Of a stretch of 64,000 nt of DNA, positions 1 to 10,104 are shown piece after piece. A program made the position numbers and the translations under genes. The notes beneath the pieces are model-generated. The model saw nothing but the letters and a program-made list of their open reading frames with translations. It made no database searches and had not been told where the DNA came from. Source of the DNA: Paracoccus litorisediminis (GTDB lineage Bacteria > Pseudomonadota > Alphaproteobacteria > Rhodobacterales > Rhodobacteraceae). The stretch is taken from positions 434,001 to 498,000 of the forward strand of contig NZ_WMIG01000002.1 of assembly GCF_009711205.1 (NCBI RefSeq). The letters run 5' to 3'. The first letter of the stretch is position 1. Each line of letters begins with the position of its first letter.

Positions 1-190
<190 letters not shown>

Positions 191-1915
191 TTACTGCCAG
201 GACTTGATCAGCTCGTCATAGGAAACGGTTTCGCCCTTGGGCTTTTCGTTTTCCAGCTTGCCCACCGGCGCGCCGGGCGCGTCCAGCCATTCCTGCGGGT
301 CCTTTTCCTCGTTCATCTTGGGACCGAGGTCGCCCTGAACGCCAGCGCGCTCAAGCCGTTCCAGCACCTTTTCCTGCTCTGCGCAAAGCGCATCCAGCGC
401 CTCTTGCGGAGTCTTGGCGCCCGACATGGCATCGCCGATATTCTGCCACCACAGTTGAGCCAGCTTCGGATAATCGGGGATGTTCGTGCCGGTCGGCGAC
501 CATTGCACGCGGGCGGGCGAGCGATAGAACTCGACCAGACCGCCAAGCTTGGGCGCGCGTTCGGTGAAGGACTTGTCGCGAATGGTCGACTCGCGGATGA
601 AGGTCAGCCCGACATGGGATTTCTTCACGTCCACGGTCTTCGAGGTAACGAACTGCGCGTAAAGCCATGCGGCCTGCGCGCGGTCCACCGGGGTCGATTT
701 CATCAGTGTCCACGAACCCACGTCCTGATAGCCGATCTTGGTCCCTTCCGACCAATAGGCACCATGCGGGCTGGGGGCCATGCGCCATTTCGGCGTACCG
801 TCGGCATTCACCACGGCAGTGCCTTCCTTGACCATGTCGGCGGTGAAGGCGGTGTACCAGAACATCTGCTGTGCGATGTCGCCCCGCGCCGGAACCGGAC
901 CTGCCTCGCCGAAGGTCATGCCCTGCGCTTCCGGCGGCGTGTATTTCTGCAGCCATTCGATCGCCTTGGTCACGGCATAGACCGCAGCCGCGTCGTTCGT
1001 CGCACCGCCGCGCGCCACGCAGGAGCCGACGGGACGCGAGTTCTCGTCGACGCGGACGCCCCATTCATCGACCGGAAGACCGTTCGGCTCGCCCTTGTCG
1101 CCCATGCCAGCCATGGACATCCAGGCATCGGTGTAACGCCAGCCAAGGCTGGGGTCCTTCTTGCCGTAATCCATATTGCCCCAGGCCTTGGCCGGGCCGC
1201 CTTCGATATAGGACATGTCGCGGCCGGTGAAGAATTCGGCAATGTCCTCATAGGCCGACCAGTTCACCGGGACGCCCAGATCATAGCCATACTTGGCCTT
1301 GAAGTCGTCCTTGGTTTTCTGATCGTTGAACCAGTCGTACCGGAACCAGTAAAGGTTCGCGAATTGCTGGTCGGGCAGCTGGTACAGGTCGCCATCCGGC
1401 GCGGTGGTGAACTTCAACCCGATGAAATCGTTCAGATCCAGCGTCGGGCTGGTGAAGGCCTTGCCCTCATCTGCCATCCACTTGGTCAGGTCGCGGGCCT
1501 GCTGATAGCGCCAATGGGTGCCGATCAGGTCCGAGTCGTTGACATAGCCGTCATAGATATTCTCGCCGGTCTGCATTTGGGTCTGCAGCTTCTCGACGAC
1601 GTCACCCTCGCCGATCAGGTCATGGGTGATCTTGATGCCGGTGATGGCGGTAAAGGCCGGAGCCAGCACCTTGGATTCGTATTCGTGGGTGGTGATCGTT
1701 TCCGAGACGACCTTGATCTCCATCCCCGCCAGCGGTTTTGCGGCGTCGATGAACCATTGCATTTCCTTTTCCTGATCCGCGCGTGGCAGCGTGGACAGAT
1801 CGCCGATCTCGGCGTCCAGGAATTTCTTGGCGGCCTCCATGTCTGCCCAGGCCGGGGCTCCTCCCATGACCATCAGCGCCAATGCGATCGCTGTGGTCGT
1901 CCGTGTCGGTCTCAT
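191..1915 (-). CDS. glpV: Glycerol ABC transporter, periplasmic substrate-binding protein
   Basis: This 574-residue protein starts with a clear signal peptide of about 24 residues (MRPTRTTTAIALALMVMGGA, cleavage after PAWA), so it is exported to the periplasm. Its length and sequence fit the large extracellular solute-binding proteins that accompany CUT1-type importers. Its place in the order glpS-T-P-Q-U-V-K matches the glycerol importer described in Rhizobium leguminosarum, which points to glycerol as substrate. A good ribosome site (GGGAGG) precedes the ATG. It is transcribed with the permease genes upstream and followed by a probable terminator before glpK. The substrate is inferred from synteny. 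Confidence 0.88.
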   Translation of the reverse strand: MRPTRTTTAIALALMVMGGAPAWADMEAAKKFLDAEIGDLSTLPRADQEKEMQWFIDAAKPLAGMEIKVVSETITTHEYESKVLAPAFTAITGIKITHDLIGEGDVVEKLQTQMQTGENIYDGYVNDSDLIGTHWRYQQARDLTKWMADEGKAFTSPTLDLNDFIGLKFTTAPDGDLYQLPDQQFANLYWFRYDWFNDQKTKDDFKAKYGYDLGVPVNWSAYEDIAEFFTGRDMSYIEGGPAKAWGNMDYGKKDPSLGWRYTDAWMSMAGMGDKGEPNGLPVDEWGVRVDENSRPVGSCVARGGATNDAAAVYAVTKAIEWLQKYTPPEAQGMTFGEAGPVPARGDIAQQMFWYTAFTADMVKEGTAVVNADGTPKWRMAPSPHGAYWSEGTKIGYQDVGSWTLMKSTPVDRAQAAWLYAQFVTSKTVDVKKSHVGLTFIRESTIRDKSFTERAPKLGGLVEFYRSPARVQWSPTGTNIPDYPKLAQLWWQNIGDAMSGAKTPQEALDALCAEQEKVLERLERAGVQGDLGPKMNEEKDPQEWLDAPGAPVGKLENEKPKGETVSYDELIKSWQ

Positions 1916-1975
1916 GTTTTCCTCCCTGATGAGACGTCCATTCTTCCGCGCGGGGCCTGAGCCCCGCCCGGTATT

Positions 1976-2400
1976 TCAAACCCAGCGGAACACCGCGGCG
2001 GCATAGGCCAGGCACAAAGCCAGCCCCCACCAAACCGGAGCCCCAAAGAAGAACAGCCAAGCCAGACAGATGAAGGCCGAACCCAGCAGCGTGATGAATA
2101 GCCGGTCGCCACGTGTCGTCTCGATCCGCAGGATGCCCCGGCGCGGGGTTTCCGGAAAGCGGATGGCCAGAATAGTGAACAGGACCAGCAGGCTGGCGAT
2201 CACCCAAAAGAAGGCCGCGACCGGAAAGCTCCAGGCCATCCAGCCACCGGGGATCATCGGCGCGGTCCAGTCCTTGGCGCCGTCCTTGGTGGGCGTGGCC
2301 CAGACCAGGAAGGCAAGGACGGCGCCAAGGAGGGTCGCGGCGGTCAGGTAGACGGCCTGCCAGTTGCCGCGACGATGGGCGGGGATTGCTGCGTCGATCA

Positions 2401-2401
<1 letters not shown>
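1976..2401 (-). CDS. glpU: Small integral membrane protein of the glycerol transporter (DUF2160 type)
   Basis: A 141-residue membrane protein with about three to four hydrophobic segments, for example around LTAATLLGAVLAFLVW, FFWVIASLLVLFTILAI and the aromatic stretch near the C-terminus. Its position between glpQ and glpV is that of glpU in the rhizobial glycerol operon, where the role of the small protein is not settled. I chose the ATG at 2401 because it overlaps the glpQ stop as TGATG, a usual coupling arrangement. A longer frame extends upstream but runs inside glpQ. Confidence 0.8.
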
Positions 2402-4075
<1,674 letters not shown>

Positions 4076-4076
<1 letters not shown>

Positions 4077-5164
4077 CAGGCGGCCCTTTCCACAGCTTGC
4101 GGGGCGACCCGCCAGTCATCGGCATAGACGCCGATCTTGCCCGGCAGAAACGCCACGCGCGGCGAGGGGCCGGGCGGAGGCGCGTCTTCGGGCAGGACGA
4201 TATTGAAGGGAGTGCCGGACAGTTCGGCCCGCAGGATCCGGTGACGACCGACATCCTCGATCCGGCGAATGGTCACCGGCAGGCCCTGATCGGACAGCAC
4301 GACATGTTCGGGGCGGATGCCGATGCGGGTGCGCCCGGCAAGTGTGCCGTAATGCGCGCCCAGATCCACCTGCGTGCCGCCGATCAGCATGGCGCGGTGG
4401 CCGTCGATCTTGGCGTCGATGAAATTCATCCCCGGAGAGCCGATGAAATAGCCGACGAATGTATGCGCGGGTGTCTCGAACAGCTCCTCGGGCGTGCCCA
4501 TCTGCACGACGCGGCCGTCATACATGACCACGACCTTGTCGGCGAAGGTCAGCGCCTCGGTCTGGTCATGGGTGACATAAATCATCGTATGGCCGAACTG
4601 GCGGTGCAGCTGTTTCAGCTGGGTGCGCAGTTCCCATTTCATATGCGGGTCGATGACGGTCAGCGGCTCGTCGAACAGGATGGCGTTCACGTCCTCACGA
4701 ACCATTCCGCGGCCAAGGCTGATCTTCTGTTTCGCATCCGCCGTCAGGCCTTGGGCCTTGCGGGACAGCATCGCCTCCATCCCGATCATGCGGGCGATCT
4801 GGTCGACGCGGGTCTTGATATAGGCCGCATCCATGCCGCGATTGCGCAGCGGAAAGGCCAGATTGTCGCGCACGGACATGGTGTCGTAGACGACCGGGAA
4901 CTGGAAAACCTGCGCGATATTGCGCTCGGTCGTGGGCGCGTCGGTCACGTCGCGATCACCGAACAGGATGCGTCCCTGACTGGGCCTGAGCAGACCCGAG
5001 ATGATGTTCAAAAGCGTGGTCTTGCCGCAGCCCGAGGACCCCAGCAGCGCATAGGCGCCGCCATCCTGCCAAACATGGGTCATTTCCTTCAGCGCATAGT
5101 CGCTGTCCGATTTCGGATGCGCACTGTAGCTGTGGGCAAGGTTTTCAAGCGTGATCTGTGCCAT
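4076..5164 (-). CDS. glpT: Glycerol ABC transporter ATP-binding protein with degenerate signature motif
   Basis: A 362-residue ABC ATPase of the MalK/UgpC type: nucleotide-binding domain at about residues 1-240, then a C-terminal TOBE-like regulatory domain. Walker A is GSSGCGKT, Walker B ends FDEP, and the H-loop histidine is present (YVTHDQ). The signature motif is abnormal: where LSGGQ is expected the protein reads LTADAKQKISLGRGMV. Its partner GlpS has a normal signature but lacks the H-loop histidine, so the heterodimer should have one normal and one impaired ATP site. The gene lies 12 bases after glpS. Confidence 0.88.
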
Positions 5165-5176
5165 GATCCCCCTCCC

Positions 5177-6253
5177 TCAGGCGGCTTGCGCATAGGCGGC
5201 GGGGGCGGCAAGCCGACCCTCGCCGTCGAACAGATAGATGTGGCGCGGATCCAGCCACAGCGAGATTTCCTGCCCCGGTTCCAGCACCTGCACCCCTTCG
5301 ACCAGCGCGATCCAGCGATCCTCGCCATGGCTGACATGGATGAAGCTTTGCGCGCCGGTGATCTCGGTCACGATCACCTTGCAGCGCAGATCCAGCGCCG
5401 CCGCCGAGGGGCGTTCCAGCGACAGGTGATTGGCACGGAAACCGGCCATGTAGCTGCCATCCTGAACCGCAAAGGCCGGGGCATCGACGCCCTCACCGAA
5501 GCTCAGCCGCGCGCCCTGCTTCACCGCCGAGGTGAAATTCATCGGCGGATCGCTGAAGACCCGCGCCGTGGTCGCATCGACCGGCTCGCGATAGACGCGA
5601 GGCGTCGGGCCGAATTGGGTGACGCGCCCCTCCCATAGGGTCGCGGTATTGCCGCCCAGAAGCAGCGCTTCCTCGGGTTCGGTGGTCGCATAGACAAAGA
5701 TCGCGCCCGAGGCCTCGAAGATGCGGGGGATTTCCACCCGCAATTCCTCGCGCAGCTTGTAGTCAAGGTTCGCCAAGGGTTCATCCAGCAAGACCAGCCC
5801 CGCGCCCTTGACCAGCGCGCGGGCCAAGGCGCAGCGCTGCTGCTGGCCGCCCGACAGTTCCAAGGGCTTGCGCGCCAGCATCGGCGTCAGGTGCAGCATC
5901 TCGGCGGTTTCGCGGACCTTGCGGTCGATCTCGGCCTTGGGGCGGCCAAGGATGCGCAGGGGCGAGGCGATGTTTTCGTAAACCGTCAGGCCGGGATAGT
6001 TGATGAATTGCTGATAGACCATGGCGACGCCCCGGTCCTGCACGCGCTTGCCGGTCACGTCCTCGCCATGCCACAGGATGCGGCCCGTGGTCGGCGCATC
6101 TAAGCCCGCCATCAGCCGCATCAGGCTGGTCTTGCCCGACAAGGTCGGCCCCAGCAGCACGTTCATCGTGCCATTCTGCAATGTCAGGCTGGTGGGGTGG
6201 ATATGGACCCGCCCCTCGACCATCCGTGACACTGCCTGCAATTCCAGAACCAT
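5177..6253 (-). CDS. glpS: Glycerol ABC transporter ATP-binding protein lacking the H-loop histidine
   Basis: A 358-residue ABC ATPase with a C-terminal TOBE-like domain. Walker A is GPTLSGKT, the signature is canonical (LELSGGQQQRCALARAL), and Walker B with the catalytic glutamate is VLLDEPLANLD. The switch region reads YATTEPEEA, where most relatives have THD, so the H-loop histidine is replaced by threonine. It is the partner of GlpT. The start at 6253 gives MVLELQAVSRMVEG, the expected beginning of a nucleotide-binding domain. The upstream extension of the frame would overlap the 3' end of glpD. It lies 10 bases after glpD. Confidence 0.88.
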   Translation of the reverse strand: MVLELQAVSRMVEGRVHIHPTSLTLQNGTMNVLLGPTLSGKTSLMRLMAGLDAPTTGRILWHGEDVTGKRVQDRGVAMVYQQFINYPGLTVYENIASPLRILGRPKAEIDRKVRETAEMLHLTPMLARKPLELSGGQQQRCALARALVKGAGLVLLDEPLANLDYKLREELRVEIPRIFEASGAIFVYATTEPEEALLLGGNTATLWEGRVTQFGPTPRVYREPVDATTARVFSDPPMNFTSAVKQGARLSFGEGVDAPAFAVQDGSYMAGFRANHLSLERPSAAALDLRCKVIVTEITGAQSFIHVSHGEDRWIALVEGVQVLEPGQEISLWLDPRHIYLFDGEGRLAAPAAYAQAA

Positions 6254-6263
6254 TGCCTCTCCC

Positions 6264-7841
6264 TCACTCGGCCGCGTCTGCGGCGCGGCCCGCAAGCCAT
6301 GCCGCCAGCGCGTCGATCTGTTCGCTTGTCATCTTCAATCCCAGCTTGGTGCGCCGCCACAGGATGTCCTCGGCTGTGCGGGCATATTCGCGGGTCAGGA
6401 ACCAGTTCACCTCGGCCTCGGACAGGCCGGCACCGAAATCCCGGCCAAGGTCGGCGCGCGAGACGGCATTGCCCAGCACGTCGAAAACTTCGATCCCATG
6501 GGTGCGCAGCAGACGCTGGACCTGCGGCGCCGTCAGGAATGGATAGCGTGCGGCGATGCGCGAGGTCAGCGTGGCCACGCCGCTGACCGGAAAATCGCCG
6601 CCCGGCAGTGGCACCCGCGCCGTCCATGCCGCCCCGGAATGCGGGAAATGCGGCGCGAGCTTTGCCAGCGCACTTTCCGCCAGCCGCCGATAGGTGGTGA
6701 TCTTGCCGCCAAAGACGTTGAGCAGCGGCGGCCCGTCCTCATGCAAGCTGAGTACATAGTCCCGCGTCGCCGCCGTGGCCGATTTCGCACCGTCATTGTA
6801 AAGCGGCCGCACCCCGGAATAGGTCCAGACCACCTGTGCGGGCGTCACCGGCAGCGCGAAATAGCGGCTGGCAAAGGCGCAAAGGTAATCGCGCTCCTCG
6901 TCGGTGCAGCGGGCCTCACCGGGCGGACCCTTGTGGTCCATGTCGGTGGTGCCGATCAGGGTGAAATCCTGCTCATAGGGGATGGCAAAGATGATCCGCC
7001 CATCCGTCCCCTGAAAGAAATAGCAGCGGTCGTGATCATAGAGTTTCGGCACGACGATATGGCTGCCACGAACCAGCCGGACGCCTTCGGTCGTGGGAAT
7101 ATGGGTGACATTGCGGATGACATCCTCGACCCACGGACCCCCGGCATTGACCAGCGCGCGGGCCTGATGGACTGCCGGGCCATCCGCGCCTTCGGTGGTG
7201 ATGTGCCACAAGCCGTCCACGCGCTCGGCATGGGTGACGCGGCGACGGGTCAGGATCGTTGCGCCCCGCGCCTCGGCATCGCGGGCGTTCAGCACGACAA
7301 GCCGCGCATCCTGTACCCAGCAATCGGAATATTCCCAGCCAAGCCGGAAACCCTGCTTCAGCGGACGGCCCAAGGGATCACTGGACAGGTCCAGCCTGCG
7401 CGTGCCCGGCAGGATTTTTCGTCCGCCCAGATTATCGTAAAGGAACAATCCCAGACGGATCAGCCAACCCGGACGACGGCCCCGCATCCACGGCATCGCC
7501 ATCCCCAGCAGCCGCGAAGTCGGCGTGTCGGATTCGAACCGCATGTCCGGGGAATAGGGCAGCACGAAACGCATCGGCCAGCTGATATGAGGCATGGCAG
7601 ACAGCAGCGTCTCGCGTTCCTCAAGCGCCTCGCGGACCAGCCGGAATTCGAAGAATTCCAGATAACGCAACCCGCCATGGAAAAGCTTGGTCGAGGCAGA
7701 CGAGGTTGCCTGGGCCAGATCGCCCATCTCGGCCAGCGTAACGGACAGGCCGCGCCCGACCGCGTCACGCGCGATCCCGCAGCCATTGATGCCGCCGCCG
7801 ATGATGAAAAGATCACTGACCAAACCTGCTTGCGACGACAC
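6264..7841 (-). CDS. glpD: Aerobic glycerol-3-phosphate dehydrogenase
   Basis: This 525-residue FAD-dependent enzyme oxidises glycerol-3-phosphate to dihydroxyacetone phosphate at the inner membrane and passes electrons to quinone. The N-terminal Rossmann motif LFIIGGGINGCGIARDA is clear, and it is followed by STKLFHGGLRYLE, a family signature. The length matches other GlpD proteins. It is the first gene of the minus-strand glycerol operon and is divergent from glpR. A TTCGTTT/AAACGAA inverted repeat in the shared upstream region is the likely point of control. Confidence 0.95.
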   Translation of the reverse strand: MSSQAGLVSDLFIIGGGINGCGIARDAVGRGLSVTLAEMGDLAQATSSASTKLFHGGLRYLEFFEFRLVREALEERETLLSAMPHISWPMRFVLPYSPDMRFESDTPTSRLLGMAMPWMRGRRPGWLIRLGLFLYDNLGGRKILPGTRRLDLSSDPLGRPLKQGFRLGWEYSDCWVQDARLVVLNARDAEARGATILTRRRVTHAERVDGLWHITTEGADGPAVHQARALVNAGGPWVEDVIRNVTHIPTTEGVRLVRGSHIVVPKLYDHDRCYFFQGTDGRIIFAIPYEQDFTLIGTTDMDHKGPPGEARCTDEERDYLCAFASRYFALPVTPAQVVWTYSGVRPLYNDGAKSATAATRDYVLSLHEDGPPLLNVFGGKITTYRRLAESALAKLAPHFPHSGAAWTARVPLPGGDFPVSGVATLTSRIAARYPFLTAPQVQRLLRTHGIEVFDVLGNAVSRADLGRDFGAGLSEAEVNWFLTREYARTAEDILWRRTKLGLKMTSEQIDALAAWLAGRAADAAE

Positions 7842-7916
7842 CCGACCCTCCGAAGCCTCCCAACCCCGTCTGAAGCGAAAGCTGCACCCGCGCTCACGTA
7901 TCCGTCAACAGATATT

Positions 7917-7948
7917 TTCGTTTACCTTGCGCAAACCAACAAAACGAA
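7917..7948. promoter_or_regulatory. Candidate GlpR operator in the glpD-glpR divergent region
   Basis: TTCGTTT (7917-7923) and AAACGAA (7942-7948) form a perfect 7-bp inverted repeat with an 18-bp spacer, in an AT-rich stretch between the divergent starts. Repressors of the DeoR/GlpR family commonly bind half-sites containing TTTCG or TTCG. Binding by GlpR is inferred from position and motif. Confidence 0.5.
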
Positions 7949-8033
7949 CATTTATATTTGCGGTATGGCAGACTTGCGCGTATTTGCGAATGGCTTCATC
8001 TTCATCCGGGAAGCGCGCGACAAGGGAGGCGAC

Positions 8034-8810
8034 ATGGCACTGGGCATTCGGCAGAACCAGATTCTTGATCTGGCGCGCAGCGAGGGTCGTGTGCAGGTCG
8101 ACGATCTGGCCCAGCGGTTCGAGGTGACGCTGCAGACCATCCGGCGCGATCTGGGTGAGCTGGCCGAGGCAGGCTTGCTGGACCGCGTGCATGGCGGCGC
8201 GATTCCCCGCGCGGGCACGGTCAATCTGGGATATGAGGCGCGGCGGCGGATGAATGCGGATGCCAAATCCGCCATCGGCGCGGCCTGCGCCGCCGCCATT
8301 CCCGACAATTGCAGCCTGATCCTGAACCTTGGCACCACGACCGAGGCGGTGGCGCAGGCTTTGGTCCATCACTCGAACATCACCGTGGTCACCAACAACA
8401 TGAACGTGGCCAATATCCTGCTGGCCAATCCCGGCTGCGAGATCATGGTGGCAGGGGGCGCGCTGCGTCGGTCAGACGGCGGGCTGGTCGGAGAGTTGAC
8501 GACGCAGTTCTTCGAGCAGTTCAAGGTCGATTACGCGGTGGTCGGGACCTCGGCCCTGGACCATGACGGCGACATGCTGGATTTCGATCTGGCCGAAGTG
8601 CGGGTCAGCCGCGCCATCCTGCGTCAGGCGCGCCGGGCCTTTCTGGTCACCGACCATTCCAAGCTGGGCCGCCCGGCCCCCGCCCGCATCGCCAGCCTGT
8701 CCGAGATCGACACGGTGTTCACCGATTGCCCGCTGCCCCGCGATCTGGCCGCGCGCTGCGCCGAATGGGGAACGCAGATCCAGATCTGCCCCGCCCATCC
8801 GCAAGAGTAA
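8034..8810 (+). CDS. glpR: DeoR-family transcriptional repressor of glycerol genes
   Basis: A 258-residue DeoR-family protein. The N-terminal winged helix (about residues 3-57) contains VDDLAQRFEVTLQTIRRDLG, the hallmark of the family, followed by a sugar-phosphate-sensing domain of the DeoRC type (NLGTTTEAVAQAL, VAGGALRRSDGGLVG). GlpR proteins repress glycerol genes and are released by glycerol-3-phosphate. I chose the ATG at 8034 because AAGGGAGGC precedes it at good spacing and the length is then typical. An in-frame ATG at 7965 has no ribosome site. It is divergent from glpD and ends one base before the convergent gene at 8811. Confidence 0.92.
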   Translation: MALGIRQNQILDLARSEGRVQVDDLAQRFEVTLQTIRRDLGELAEAGLLDRVHGGAIPRAGTVNLGYEARRRMNADAKSAIGAACAAAIPDNCSLILNLGTTTEAVAQALVHHSNITVVTNNMNVANILLANPGCEIMVAGGALRRSDGGLVGELTTQFFEQFKVDYAVVGTSALDHDGDMLDFDLAEVRVSRAILRQARRAFLVTDHSKLGRPAPARIASLSEIDTVFTDCPLPRDLAARCAEWGTQIQICPAHPQE

Positions 8811-9764
8811 TCAGGTCGCCTCGCGCGTCCTGCCACCGCGGATCGCACCGGCACGCGCTGCCAACGCCGCCAGCAGGGCCGATGCGGCCATGACAAAGGC
8901 GCTTAGCATGGCCGCCAGCCGCAGCTTGTCCGCGAGACCGGCCGCAACGGCCTTGGCCTCGGTCAGCTTGGCTTCGGCTTCGGATTTCGCGGCCTCGACC
9001 TTCTGCTGGGTCTCGGTGCGAATGTCCTGAACACGGGTAATGGCCTGATCGACGCGGGCCTTGGCAGCATCCTCGGCCAGACCGGTTATCTGGGCCACCT
9101 TGCGATGCAGGAAACCGGCATCCTCATCCGAGATCTCGCCCCGATGCAGCAACTGCACCAGCACGGCGATGATCTGGCGGCGAATCTCAATCCCTTCACC
9201 TTGTGGAAGCTGCGGCGGCGGACCGTCGGCACGCAGCAGGCTGTCCGCGATGTAATCAAGCGGATTGTTCGGGATGGTATCAGGCAGCAGATCATCGAAA
9301 CCGGGCAGATGAACCTGACCCGCCATATCCTTGGCCTCTTGCACGACGGCGCCCATCGCATCGCCTGCGGCCTCGGTGGTGGCATGGACGCCCTCTTCGA
9401 CCGCGCGGACGGTGCCGCCGATCAGGCCTCCGGTGACCATGGTGGTCAGGATCAATCCCAGCCCCCAGACCACCAGACCATTCAGCCCATCCGCCGATCG
9501 GCCGCCAACGGGGCGACGCATGCGCCCAGCGACATAGCCGCCCAGCCAGTACGGCAACAGCATCGAGCAGGCCGAGACGACCCCGGTCAGGATCAGGCCA
9601 ATCACACTGATACCGCCATCCACCCCCAGCGAAACCGAGCCAAATCCCAGCCCGGCCGCCAGCGTGGTCAGTACCAGCGCAGCACCGGCGGCAACGACCG
9701 CACCGGCCAGCACTGCGCCCCAGTCGACCTGGCCGCGACCCGCGACCGGCGCCTGATCTGGCAT
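8811..9764 (-). CDS. Membrane protein of unknown function with C-terminal coiled coil
   Basis: A 317-residue protein I do not recognise as a characterised family. It has glycine- and alanine-rich membrane segments at about residues 15-40, 50-75 and 90-115, then a polar region that includes a short helical domain (ISDEDAGFLHRKVAQITG). A charged, coiled-coil-like stretch follows (about residues 220-290, rich in A, K, E and Q), then one C-terminal membrane helix and a basic tail. I chose the start at 9764 because it overlaps the stop of the 24-residue peptide gene as TAATG, so translation is probably coupled. A role in the envelope is plausible but not shown. Confidence 0.75.
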   Translation of the reverse strand: MPDQAPVAGRGQVDWGAVLAGAVVAAGAALVLTTLAAGLGFGSVSLGVDGGISVIGLILTGVVSACSMLLPYWLGGYVAGRMRRPVGGRSADGLNGLVVWGLGLILTTMVTGGLIGGTVRAVEEGVHATTEAAGDAMGAVVQEAKDMAGQVHLPGFDDLLPDTIPNNPLDYIADSLLRADGPPPQLPQGEGIEIRRQIIAVLVQLLHRGEISDEDAGFLHRKVAQITGLAEDAAKARVDQAITRVQDIRTETQQKVEAAKSEAEAKLTEAKAVAAGLADKLRLAAMLSAFVMAASALLAALAARAGAIRGGRTREAT

Positions 9765-9838
9765 TACCGCAGGCCGAGCATGGATAGGATGAACAGCACC
9801 ACAACCACCAGACCGACAATGTAAATGATCGAATTCAT
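9764..9838 (-). CDS. 24-residue single-pass membrane peptide
   Basis: The frame reads MNSIIYIVGLVVVVLFILSM then LGLR and stop. It is almost entirely one hydrophobic helix with a short polar start and an Arg end. GGGGAGAT upstream of the ATG on the minus strand can serve as ribosome site. Its TAA stop overlaps the next gene's ATG by one base (TAATG), which argues that it is a real translated frame. Micropeptides of this kind often act as subunits of, or tethers for, the membrane protein encoded next to them. Here that would be the 317-residue protein, by inference. Confidence 0.65.
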   Translation of the reverse strand: MNSIIYIVGLVVVVLFILSMLGLR

Positions 9839-9948
9839 TCGGAAATCTCCCCTGTATGACGGGTCCCGTCCGCTGGCATCTCAACGATTACCGGGGCCGC
9901 ATGGTTTCCTGCCGGACACTAAAAACATTCCTGCCCCATGGTCATGCC

Positions 9949-10000
9949 GCTGTCACCAAGCATTGCGAATTGACAGCGCCATGTCTGGTCGGACTACACT
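9949..10000 (+). promoter_or_regulatory. Candidate promoter and inverted repeat upstream of ugpB
   Basis: TTGACA at 9970-9975 is a perfect -35 box. TACACT (9995-10000, 19-bp spacing) or ACTACA (9993-9998, 17-bp spacing) could be the -10. GCTGTCA (9949-9955) and TGACAGC (9971-9977) form a perfect 7-bp inverted repeat whose right arm covers the -35, so a bound repressor would block it. No convincing Pho box (tandem CTGTCAT repeats) was found here. Confidence 0.45.
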
Positions 10001-10104
10001 CACAGGGCCGGATGGGGAGGATCCGGTCCGTGGACGGGCCATCCCAGCCCGCCCATGCGCGGCGGATTTCGGTCTGCCGGACCACATGGAACGGAGGTTC
10101 ATCC

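Noticed and set aside
6021..8033. Upstream part of a 929-codon plus-strand frame ending in GlpR
   Set aside because: The upstream two thirds are antisense to glpD and glpS. A good ribosome site and the DeoR domain start place the real gene at 8034.
9949..9977. Pho box upstream of ugpB
   Set aside because: CTGTCA occurs, but the second direct repeat at the right spacing is missing. The sequence is an inverted, not a tandem, repeat.
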